Assembly: GCA_963627465.1 (NCBI GenBank) | Contig: CAVGBO010000065.1 | Coordinates: 1 to 20,105, forward strand | Origin: CAKUFA01 sp963627465 | GTDB taxonomy: Bacteria; Bacillota; Clostridia; Christensenellales; Aristaeellaceae | Length of the DNA stretch: 20,105 nt | Direction of reading: 5' to 3' | Shown here: positions 6,219 to 13,536 of the stretch, piece by piece | Position numbering within the stretch: the stretch's first letter is position 1 | Layout of the letters: every line of letters starts with the position of its first letter | The notes under the pieces: model-generated | The model's database searches: none | Seen by the model: only the letters and a program-made list of their open reading frames with translations | What the model was told of the DNA's origin: nothing | Made by a program: the position numbers and the translations under genes

Positions 6219-7679
6219 ATGCATATTAACGTTTTCCAGACGCTTGCAGATTTGTATGCGTCCTCAGGCATCGCAGCATATGTGGCGGATCCCGGAACAC
6301 TGATCATGGTAGGTGTAGCATGTGTGTTGCTGTACCTGGCCATTGTGAAGCAGTTCGAGCCGCTGCTGCTTTTGCCTATTGCCTTTGGTATGCTGCTGAC
6401 CAACCTGCTGGGCAGCGACGTGTTCCATGAGGAACTGTTCGCAGGCGGTCATGTGAACTGGTCGTTGTTTGGCGGTGCCACATTGGTGAATTCAGCGGAT
6501 CTGGTTGGTCTGGGTACGCTGACCGTCAATGCGGCAGGCGCTGTAATGACGGAAGCCGGTCAGGTGATTGGCCATGTAACCTCCACCCTGACGGAAGCAG
6601 TTCGCCTCACGGAGACCGGTGCGCTGGTGAGCGTGGCTGACGGCACTGTGCTGTTTGAAACCATCAACGTGGTCATGGACAGCGAGTGCTACCTGGCCAA
6701 CGGCTTGGTGTATGATGCACTGGGCACCTTGGTGGCCAACAGCGGCAAGGTCATCTCCGCCGGTTTGCTGGACTATCTGTACCTGGGTGTTAAGCTGGGC
6801 ATTTATCCTTGCTTGATCTTCATGGGCGTTGGTGCTTCTACGGACTTCGGTCCCCTGATTGCCAACCCCAAGACCCTGCTGCTGGGTGCTGCCGCACAGC
6901 TGGGTATCTTCGTAACCTTCATCGGTGCTTATGCCCTCTTCGGCTTTACTGGTGCTGAGTCCGGCGCTATCGGCATCATCGGTGGTGCTGACGGTCCTAC
7001 CGCTATTTGGCTGACCGGCAAGCTGGCACCCCACCTCTTGGGACCCATCGCTGTGGCTGCTTACAGCTACATGGCACTGGTTCCTGTGATTCAGCCCCCC
7101 ATCATGAAGGCACTGACCACCAAGAAGGAACGTCAGATCGTGATGGAGCAGCTGGCACCTGTTACCAAGAAGCAGAAGATTCTTTTCCCCATTGTGGTAA
7201 CGATTCTGGTTTCTCTGCTGCTGCCCTCCGCAACGCCTCTGGTTGGCTGCCTGATGCTGGGTAACCTGATGAAGGAATGCGGCGTGGTGGAACGCCTGAA
7301 CAAGACGGCTCAGAACGAGTTGATGAACATTGTCACCATCTTCCTGGGCATCACGGTTGGCGCAACGGCTACGGCCTCCACCTTCCTGTCTGTTCGTACG
7401 CTGGAAATCATTGCACTGGGCATTGTGGCCTTTGGTATGGGTACTGCCGGCGGCGTGCTGCTGGCCAAGCTCATGAACAAGCTCAGCGGCGGCAAGATCA
7501 ATCCTTTGATCGGTTCTGCCGGCGTGTCTGCTGTGCCTATGGCTGCCCGTGTGTCCCAGAAGGTTGGTCAGCAGGAGAACCCTGGCAACTTCCTGCTGAT
7601 GCACGCCATGGGTCCTAACGTGGCTGGCGTTATCGGTTCTGCTATTGCTGCTGGCGTGCTGCTGAGCATGTTCGGCTAA
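6219..7679 (+). CDS. oadB: Na+-translocating decarboxylase beta subunit with a large insertion
   Basis: 486 residues, an integral membrane protein that decarboxylates carboxybiotin and exports Na+. Hallmarks: LLPIAFGMLLTN (52-62), YLYLGVKLGIYPCLIF and GVGASTDFGPLIANP (186-217), IGGADGPTAI (254-263; D258 is the conserved buried Asp), IGSAGVSAVPMAARVSQ and HAMGPNVAGVIGSA near the C-terminus. Family members such as GcdB and OadB are about 375-435 residues. Here about 110 extra residues (roughly 66-180) lie between the first hydrophobic block and the YLYLGVKLG block. This insert is rich in Thr, Val, Gly and Ala and looks beta-forming. No strong ribosome site is visible (AAAGTGAG only), so translation may be coupled to the carrier gene 41 nt upstream. 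Confidence 0.94.
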   Translation: MHINVFQTLADLYASSGIAAYVADPGTLIMVGVACVLLYLAIVKQFEPLLLLPIAFGMLLTNLLGSDVFHEELFAGGHVNWSLFGGATLVNSADLVGLGTLTVNAAGAVMTEAGQVIGHVTSTLTEAVRLTETGALVSVADGTVLFETINVVMDSECYLANGLVYDALGTLVANSGKVISAGLLDYLYLGVKLGIYPCLIFMGVGASTDFGPLIANPKTLLLGAAAQLGIFVTFIGAYALFGFTGAESGAIGIIGGADGPTAIWLTGKLAPHLLGPIAVAAYSYMALVPVIQPPIMKALTTKKERQIVMEQLAPVTKKQKILFPIVVTILVSLLLPSATPLVGCLMLGNLMKECGVVERLNKTAQNELMNIVTIFLGITVGATATASTFLSVRTLEIIALGIVAFGMGTAGGVLLAKLMNKLSGGKINPLIGSAGVSAVPMAARVSQKVGQQENPGNFLLMHAMGPNVAGVIGSAIAAGVLLSMFG

Positions 7680-7688
7680 TCATTCCAT

Positions 7689-7719
7689 GGCAGCAGGGGA
7701 GAGATCATTCCCTGCTGCC
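7689..7719 (+). other. Intercistronic stem-loop between the beta-subunit and 5S genes
   Basis: GGCAGCAGGG (7689-7698) pairs perfectly with CCCTGCTGCC (7710-7719). It is followed by GGGTTTCCCC rather than a T-run, so it is unlikely to be a full terminator. It could stabilise mRNA ends or set different levels of the pump genes and the 5S/pckA genes. Confidence 0.7.
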
Positions 7720-7755
7720 GGGTTTCCCCTGATTGCAGATAAGGAGGCTATTCCT

Positions 7756-9156
7756 ATGGCAAAGGTAAAAATTACTGATACCATTCTGCGTGACGGTCAT
7801 CAGTCCCAGGCCGCTACGCGGATGCGTACCGATGAAATGCTGCCTGCTCTGGCAAAGCTGGACAAGGTAGGCTATTATTCTCTGGAGTGCTGGGGCGGCG
7901 CAACCTATGATGCCTGCATTCGTTTCCTGAATGAGGATCCTTGGGAGCGTCTGCGCCTGCTGAAGGCCGGTCTGCCGAACACCAAGACCCAGATGCTGCT
8001 GCGTGGTCAGAACCTGCTGGGCTATCGTCCCTATTCCGACGATGTGGTGGATTTCTTCGTGAAGAAGGCTGTGGAGAATGGCATTGACATCATCCGCTGC
8101 TTTGACGCATTGAACGATCTGCGCAACATGGAAACTGCTGTGAAGGCCACCAAGAAGTATGGCGGAACGGCAGAAATCGCCATGAGCTACACCGAGTCTC
8201 CTGTGCACAACGAGGATTACTTCGTGAAGCTGGCTGTGGACATTGAGAAGATGGGTGCAGACCTGATCTGCATCAAGGACATGGCTAACCTGCTGCTGCC
8301 CTACAAGGCTTACAGCCTGGTAAAGCGGCTGAAGAAGGAAACCAGCCTGCCCATCGTGGTGCACACCCACAACACCACCGGTACTGGCGACATGGTGCTG
8401 CTGAAGGCCATCGAAGCAGGTGCTGACGTGGTGGATACCTGCCTGAGCCCGCTGGCTAGCGGTACTTCTCAGCCTGCGACCGAATCTCTGGTGGCCACCC
8501 TGAAGGGCACCGAGTACGATACCGGCTTTGATCTGGATCTGCTCAGTGACCTGGCAGGTTATTTCCGTGGCGTGGCTGATCGCCTGACGGCTGACGGCTG
8601 GCGTGATCCTTCCCGTGTGCTGGGCGTGGATGTAAAGACCCTGCAGTATCAGGTTCCCGGCGGCATGCTGTCCAACCTGATCGGTCAGCTGAAGCAGGCC
8701 AACGCTATGGACAAGTATTACGACGTGCTGGCTGAAGTACCGCGGGTTCGTAAGGACTTCGGTTATCCGCCGCTGGTCACACCTACCTCCCAGATTGTTG
8801 GCACTCAGGCCGTAATGAACGTGCTTTATGGCGAACGCTACAAGATGGTGCCCAAGGAAAGCAAGGGCCTGCTCCGTGGCGAGTACGGCAAGCTGCCGGC
8901 ACCTGTCAACGAGGAAGTTCGCAAGAAGTGCATTGGCAATGACAAGGTCATTACTTGCCGCTTTGCCGATACCCTGCCGCCGGAACTGGAGAAGCTGAAG
9001 GCAGAAATGCAGCAGTGGTATGAGAAGGACGAAGACGTGCTGACCTATGCCATGTTCCCCAAGGTCGCTCCCAAGTTCTTCGAATACCGTGCAGCCAAGG
9101 AAAAGCATGTGGACAGCACCCTGCTGAACAAGGCTGACAAGACGATGCCTGTGTAA
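7756..9156 (+). CDS. oadA: 5S-type pyruvate/oxaloacetate carboxyltransferase (OadA/PycB without biotin domain)
   Basis: 466 residues. This is the TIM-barrel carboxyltransferase that transfers CO2 between oxaloacetate/pyruvate and biotin. The metal site is visible: D13 in TILRDGHQS, K174 in ICIKDMANL (the Lys that is carbamylated in the family), and H203/H205 in VVHTHNTTG. YQVPGGMLSNL and the substrate region are present. The protein ends at KADKTMPV without the Ala/Pro linker and biotinyl domain of full OadA, as in transcarboxylase 5S, so it needs the separate carrier. RDGHQS is a variant of the more usual RDAHQS. ATG 7756 follows AAGGAGG (7741-7747); the in-frame ATG at 7687 is in the hairpin and is rejected. 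It sits between the pump genes and pckA. Confidence 0.93.
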   Translation: MAKVKITDTILRDGHQSQAATRMRTDEMLPALAKLDKVGYYSLECWGGATYDACIRFLNEDPWERLRLLKAGLPNTKTQMLLRGQNLLGYRPYSDDVVDFFVKKAVENGIDIIRCFDALNDLRNMETAVKATKKYGGTAEIAMSYTESPVHNEDYFVKLAVDIEKMGADLICIKDMANLLLPYKAYSLVKRLKKETSLPIVVHTHNTTGTGDMVLLKAIEAGADVVDTCLSPLASGTSQPATESLVATLKGTEYDTGFDLDLLSDLAGYFRGVADRLTADGWRDPSRVLGVDVKTLQYQVPGGMLSNLIGQLKQANAMDKYYDVLAEVPRVRKDFGYPPLVTPTSQIVGTQAVMNVLYGERYKMVPKESKGLLRGEYGKLPAPVNEEVRKKCIGNDKVITCRFADTLPPELEKLKAEMQQWYEKDEDVLTYAMFPKVAPKFFEYRAAKEKHVDSTLLNKADKTMPV

Positions 9157-9236
9157 TCGTCCAAACTCCCCGTGATGTGTATCGGAGACGTTCGCCGCCG
9201 TTATACATAGATAGCAAAAGAAAGAGGTTTGCAACA

Positions 9237-10844
9237 ATGGCTGATCTTGATTTGACCAAGTATGGCATTACCGGTACAACGGAAGTTGTGTATAATCCTT
9301 CTTATGAGGATCTGTTCGCTGAAGAAACCAAGCCTGAGTTGGAAGGCTATGAAGTGGGTCAGGTTTCCGAACTGGGTGCTGTGAATGTGATGACCGGCAT
9401 CTACACCGGCCGCAGCCCCAAGGACAAGTACCTGGTGGTGGATGAGAACAGCAAGGACACCGTGTGGTGGACTTCTCCTGAGTTCAAGAACGACAACCAT
9501 CCCATGACCCAGGATACTTGGAAGGCCGTGAAGGAGCTGGCTACCAAGGAACTGTGCAACAAGAAGCTGTATGTGGTGGATGCCTTCTGCGGTGCCAACA
9601 AGGATACTCGCATGGCCATCCGCTTCATCATGGAAGTTGCATGGCAGGCTCACTTCGTGACCAACATGTTCATCAAGCCCACCGCTGAAGAGCTGAAGGA
9701 CTTCAAGCCCGACTTCGTGGTGTACAATGCCTCCAAGGCAAAGGTGGAGAACTACAAGGAGCTGGGCCTCAACTCCGAGACCTGCGTGGCTTTCAACATC
9801 ACCAGCCGTGAGCAGGTGATCATCAACACCTGGTACGGCGGCGAGATGAAGAAGGGCATGTTCTCCATGATGAACTACTACCTGCCTTTGAAGGGTATCG
9901 CTTCCATGCACTGCTCCGCCAACACCGATATGGAAGGCAAGAACACGGCCATCTTCTTCGGCCTGTCCGGCACCGGCAAGACTACCCTGTCTACCGATCC
10001 TAAGCGTCTGCTGATCGGCGATGACGAGCACGGCTGGGACGATAACGGCGTGTTCAACTTCGAAGGCGGCTGCTATGCCAAGGTCATTAACCTGGACAAG
10101 GATTCTGAGCCTGACATCTACAACGCCATCAAGCGCAACGCTCTGCTGGAGAACGTGACCCTGGATAAGGACGGCAAGATTGACTTCGCTGATAAGTCTG
10201 TGACGGAGAACACCCGTGTGTCCTACCCCATTGACCACATCAAGAACATTGTTCGTCCCATCTCCTCTGCTCCCGCTGCCAAGAATGTGATCTTCCTGTC
10301 TGCTGACGCATTTGGCGTTCTGCCTCCTGTGTCTATCCTGACCCCTGAGCAGACCAAGTACTACTTCCTGTCCGGCTTCACTGCTAAGCTGGCTGGCACC
10401 GAGCGCGGCATTACCGAGCCTACGCCTACCTTCTCTGCTTGCTTCGGCCAGGCCTTCCTGGAGCTGCATCCCACCAAGTACGGCGAAGAACTGGTGAAGA
10501 AGATGGAAGCCAACGGCGCAAAGGCCTACCTGGTGAACACCGGCTGGAACGGCACCGGCAAGCGTATCTCCATCAAGGATACCCGTGGCATCATCGATGC
10601 AATCCTGAGCGGTGACATCCTGAAGGCACCCACCAAGAAGATTCCTTACTTCGACTTCGAAGTGCCTACCGAGCTGCCCGGTGTTGACTCCGGCATTCTG
10701 GATCCTCGTGATACCTATGCCGACAAGACTGAGTGGGAGACCAAGGCACAGGATCTGGCTTCTCGCTTCGTGAAGAACTTCGAGAAGTACACTGGCAACG
10801 ATGCCGGCAAGGCACTGGTTGCAGCTGGTCCTAAGACCAAGTAA
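9237..10844 (+). CDS. pckA: Phosphoenolpyruvate carboxykinase (ATP)
   Basis: 535 residues, normal for the ATP-dependent family. It interconverts oxaloacetate + ATP with PEP + CO2 + ADP in the cytoplasm; in fermenters it often runs toward oxaloacetate and makes ATP. Visible parts are GRSPKDK (58-64, oxaloacetate Arg), YGGEMKKG (200-207), SMHCSAN (223-229, metal His), P-loop GLSGTGKTT (242-250), metal motif GDDEHGWDD (261-269), and RVSYPIDHI. ATG 9237 follows AAAGAGG; the in-frame ATG at 9177 has no ribosome site. It lies 80 nt after the 5S gene with no terminator between them, so it may share a transcript, linking the oxaloacetate made or used by 5S to PEP. A strong terminator follows. Confidence 0.97.
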   Translation: MADLDLTKYGITGTTEVVYNPSYEDLFAEETKPELEGYEVGQVSELGAVNVMTGIYTGRSPKDKYLVVDENSKDTVWWTSPEFKNDNHPMTQDTWKAVKELATKELCNKKLYVVDAFCGANKDTRMAIRFIMEVAWQAHFVTNMFIKPTAEELKDFKPDFVVYNASKAKVENYKELGLNSETCVAFNITSREQVIINTWYGGEMKKGMFSMMNYYLPLKGIASMHCSANTDMEGKNTAIFFGLSGTGKTTLSTDPKRLLIGDDEHGWDDNGVFNFEGGCYAKVINLDKDSEPDIYNAIKRNALLENVTLDKDGKIDFADKSVTENTRVSYPIDHIKNIVRPISSAPAAKNVIFLSADAFGVLPPVSILTPEQTKYYFLSGFTAKLAGTERGITEPTPTFSACFGQAFLELHPTKYGEELVKKMEANGAKAYLVNTGWNGTGKRISIKDTRGIIDAILSGDILKAPTKKIPYFDFEVPTELPGVDSGILDPRDTYADKTEWETKAQDLASRFVKNFEKYTGNDAGKALVAAGPKTK

Positions 10845-10860
10845 TTTTGTAAACTAAATG

Positions 10861-10909
10861 AAACCACCGATGGAAAAGCAGCAATACTGATTCATCGGTG
10901 GTTTTGTTA
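10861..10909 (+). terminator. Intrinsic terminator after pckA
   Basis: AAACCACCGATG (10861-10872) pairs perfectly with CATCGGTGGTTT (10893-10904) and is followed by TTTTGTTAATT. It ends the carboxylation block. On the other strand the T-run is poorer, so it may only weakly stop merR transcripts. Confidence 0.9.
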
Positions 10910-11121
10910 ATTAGGCTAACAGAAACATTAGCAGCTTTCTCGACTGGTTCAAGATGATGAATGTAGTCCTTCAGAACAGCGTTGGTGTGCAAGTTGATGC
11001 ACAGTGATGAAGCCCACGGCTCTTCGGTTGCTAATTTGCCCAGAACAGAACAAAATTCATGAAACAGCAATAAGGTCGCAGCGTCTTTTGACAGAGCACT
11101 GGGATCTTTTATTACGCTTTT
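10910..11121. other. Intergenic stretch with no convincing gene
   Basis: About 210 nt between the pckA terminator and the end of the MerR gene. On the minus strand the frame of the MerR gene stays open for 97 codons after its TAA stop, through this region and into the pckA terminator and the end of pckA. It has no ATG and no ribosome site, and I do not recognise the translation. No RNA gene or repeat is visible. Confidence 0.5.
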
Positions 11122-11535
11122 TTATTCGCAAGGCAGCTTATCGGACTGCTCTTTGAAGTGGATTTTCTCCGTTCCTGCTTCAATAGCAGTCTCATAATAC
11201 CAGCATTTGTGGTTGATAAAGTCCAGCGTCTTTTGCAGGTCTGCCATCTGCGCTTCTACTGCCTTTTTTCGCTCTAGAAACATTTCGTAACGCTCTTGCA
11301 GGGAGTCATCACCCATTAACAGCCATTCAGAAAATTGTCGAATATCTTTGATGGACATGCCTGATTTTTTTAGGCATTCGATGACCCGCAGCATGGCAAT
11401 GTCCCCATCAGAAAACATTCGATAGCCGGATTCTTTCCGCTGCATAAAAGGCAGCAAGCCTTGCTTATCGTAATATCGTAGTGTAACAGGAGACATATTT
11501 GTAAGCTTTGCGGCCTGTTTGATCGTATAAGGCAT
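11122..11535 (-). CDS. MerR-family transcriptional regulator (NmlR/AdhR-like)
   Basis: 137 residues. The N-terminal winged helix-turn-helix is typical: MPYTIKQAAKLTNMSPVTLR, then YYDKQGLLPF and SGYRMFSDGDIAMLRVIECL. A coiled-coil dimerisation helix follows (about 78-110). C54 in VIECLKKSGMSIKDI sits where, from memory, NmlR/AdhR proteins carry their aldehyde- or electrophile-sensing Cys. Another Cys is at 111. No metal-binding Cys cluster or large effector domain is present. ATG at 11535 has GGAGG (11543-11547) seven bases upstream; a TTG two codons earlier is less likely. It is divergent from the short-chain dehydrogenase and should act on the 19-bp-spacer promoter between them. The inducer is inferred, not shown. 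Confidence 0.9.
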   Translation of the reverse strand: MPYTIKQAAKLTNMSPVTLRYYDKQGLLPFMQRKESGYRMFSDGDIAMLRVIECLKKSGMSIKDIRQFSEWLLMGDDSLQERYEMFLERKKAVEAQMADLQKTLDFINHKCWYYETAIEAGTEKIHFKEQSDKLPCE

Positions 11536-11585
11536 AACCAATCCTCCGTCACAAAAAATTCAAAAATTAAATTCGGTTTTCAGTA

Positions 11586-11616
11586 TTGACTTTAACCTCA
11601 AGGTTAATGTTACACT
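11586..11616 (+). promoter_or_regulatory. MerR-type promoter with 19-bp spacer and palindromic operator
   Basis: The -35 box TTGACT (11586-11591) and -10 box TACACT (11611-11616) are separated by 19 bp instead of 17. The spacer holds the perfect palindrome TTAACCT-CA-AGGTTAA (11592-11607). This is the classic design in which a MerR protein twists the DNA to bring the two boxes into register when it senses its signal. It drives the dehydrogenase at 11671. Confidence 0.93.
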
Positions 11617-11670
11617 ATCCGCGAACAAAAGTCAACGATGTTCTTGATTTTTTCGAAGGAGGGACTTTAG

Positions 11671-12414
11671 ATGAATCAGTCTAAAGTAGTGATTATTACG
11701 GGAGCGTCCAGTGGAATTGGAGAAGCAACCGCACGCCTTCTTGCGAAACAGGGCAACAAAATTGTTCTTGGCGCAAGACGGGAAGAGAAGCTGAAAAAAA
11801 TCGTGTCGGAAATCAACGCAGCTGGCGGAGATGCGATTTACTGCATTACGGATGTTACAAAAGTGAGTGATCAGGAAGCATTGGCGCAAAGAACAATGGA
11901 AGTCTACGGAAGGATTGACGTGTGGATAAATAATGCAGGTCTTATGCCTTTGTCACTAATGGCCGAAGACAGAGTGGCTGATTGGGATAGATGCGTAGAT
12001 GTGAACCTGAAAGGTGTTCTCTACGGAATCCATGCGTGCCTTGGAATTATGCGTAAACAGAAGAGCGGACATATAATCAATATGGGCTCGCTTTCTTCCC
12101 ATCAGACAGGCATGGCGTGCGGCATTTATGCGGCAACCAAGTTTGGCGTCAGAGCGATCAGCGAAACGCTTCGCGAGGAAGAGGCCGCTGCGAAAAGCGG
12201 AATTCGCGTAACGATGCTGGCCCCCGGAATGATTGCAACAGAATTGCCACAATCATTGACCACACAGGAGGGACGCGACGGTATGCAGGCTGCATATGAT
12301 GCACTTGCAATTCCTGCGGAGTCCGTGGCAGAAAGTATTGCTTTTGCAATCAATATGCCTGAAAACACAGGAATTAATGAGATCATTATTCGCCCTACTG
12401 CTCAGCAGCTGTAA
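11671..12414 (+). CDS. Short-chain dehydrogenase/reductase (classical SDR)
   Basis: 247 residues, the normal size for classical SDRs. The NAD(P)-binding motif is TGASSGIG (about 10-17); the GARREEK basic pair after strand 2 favours NADP(H). NNAG follows at about 88-91, and the catalytic pair is Y153/K157 in YAATK, with a Ser in MGSLSS upstream. It resembles YdfG-like oxidoreductases that reduce small carbonyl compounds, but the substrate is not defined. GAAGGAGGG precedes the ATG. As the first gene under the MerR-type promoter it is likely the main target of the divergent regulator; a carbonyl-reducing role would fit. Codon use is more AT-rich than in the core genes to the left, suggesting separate origin. 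Confidence 0.93.
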   Translation: MNQSKVVIITGASSGIGEATARLLAKQGNKIVLGARREEKLKKIVSEINAAGGDAIYCITDVTKVSDQEALAQRTMEVYGRIDVWINNAGLMPLSLMAEDRVADWDRCVDVNLKGVLYGIHACLGIMRKQKSGHIINMGSLSSHQTGMACGIYAATKFGVRAISETLREEEAAAKSGIRVTMLAPGMIATELPQSLTTQEGRDGMQAAYDALAIPAESVAESIAFAINMPENTGINEIIIRPTAQQL

Positions 12415-12442
12415 TCAGTTCAGCACGAAAAAGGAGTTCCCT

Positions 12443-13453
12443 ATGAAGCACAAAGTCTTTCTCTGCATATTATTGATTATGTCGTTCATGCTTGCAGAAT
12501 GCGGCATAGCTGATACGGAAAGTCAAAGCAGTGAAACTTCTGATACAAAAACAGAGGTTAGTATGAAAAATATCACTCTTAGCAAAGTACCGGACGGTTA
12601 TTACAGCGCTGCGACTCAGCAAGGCAAGTTGGAGAATTTCACTTACGACACGAAGGATTATATCGGAAGCGGCAATGCGATTCAAAGCAATGCTACGGTT
12701 TATTTGCCCTACGGCTATAATCAGGGCGATTCTACTACCAGGTATAACATCCTCTATCTCCAGCACGGCGCTTATGGCAATGAGCGCACGTGGATGTACG
12801 AATATGGCGACAGCTTCAAGAACATGATCGACCACATGATCGAGGACAAGCTGATCCCGCCGTTGATCATCGTCATGCCTTATCTGCCCTCCGGGAACGA
12901 ATGGTATCACGACACAACGCCGATTTTCTATTCCGGGGAACTGAAAAATGATTTGATGCCTGCCGTAGAGGCACATTATCACACTTATGCGGAGGATACC
13001 TCCGATGCCGGTTTTGAAGCGTCCCGTTCCCACAGAGCCTTCGGCGGCTTCTCCGCTGGCGGCACGACAACGTGGCGTGTGTTCTTGGAGGGAATGGATC
13101 GATTCGAGTATTTCATGCCGATGAGCGGCGGTCTGACATTGGGCGGCGACGGCTCCACAGATGTGAAGGATGCTACGCTGATTGCTGACACTGCGGCCGC
13201 TTCCGGCTATGGCAAGCGAGAATACTATGTGTTCTCGGCAACCGGCACCCGGGATGTCGCCTATCAGGGATTGACTGCGCAAATTGAATGTATGAAAAAC
13301 CTAACAGACGCTTTTGACTACACGGAAACCGGTTTAGCGGATGGAAACTTGATGTACTACACTGTTGAGGGTAACAGACATGACTATCAGTACACCTATG
13401 AATATGTTTTCAATGGGCTGCAATGCCTGTTCTCATGGTATGAAAGGAGTTGA
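12443..13453 (+). CDS. Exported esterase, probable lipoprotein (Esterase/D-like alpha-beta hydrolase)
   Basis: 336 residues. The N-terminus has a signal peptide (KHKVFLCILLIMSFM) ending in a lipobox-like LAEC with C20. Glu just before the Cys is unusual, so lipidation is probable rather than certain. A Ser/Thr-rich linker follows. The catalytic domain belongs to the esterase family related to feruloyl and acetyl esterases: NATVYLPYGYN, YNILYLQHGAYGNERTW, nucleophile S204 in GGFSAGG, and a candidate catalytic H313 in GNRHDY. It should cleave esters outside the membrane; the substrate is unknown. ATG 12443 has AAGGAG; an in-frame upstream start at 12296 lies inside the dehydrogenase gene and is rejected. 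It starts 28 nt after the dehydrogenase, so co-transcription is likely. Confidence 0.88.
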   Translation: MKHKVFLCILLIMSFMLAECGIADTESQSSETSDTKTEVSMKNITLSKVPDGYYSAATQQGKLENFTYDTKDYIGSGNAIQSNATVYLPYGYNQGDSTTRYNILYLQHGAYGNERTWMYEYGDSFKNMIDHMIEDKLIPPLIIVMPYLPSGNEWYHDTTPIFYSGELKNDLMPAVEAHYHTYAEDTSDAGFEASRSHRAFGGFSAGGTTTWRVFLEGMDRFEYFMPMSGGLTLGGDGSTDVKDATLIADTAAASGYGKREYYVFSATGTRDVAYQGLTAQIECMKNLTDAFDYTETGLADGNLMYYTVEGNRHDYQYTYEYVFNGLQCLFSWYERS

Positions 13454-13536
13454 TTCGAAGAAACTGATAGCGGGCGTGCACCATTGGAAATGTTGCAATG
13501 TTTTTGAACTACTGATGCGAAAGAAGAATGTGTGTG

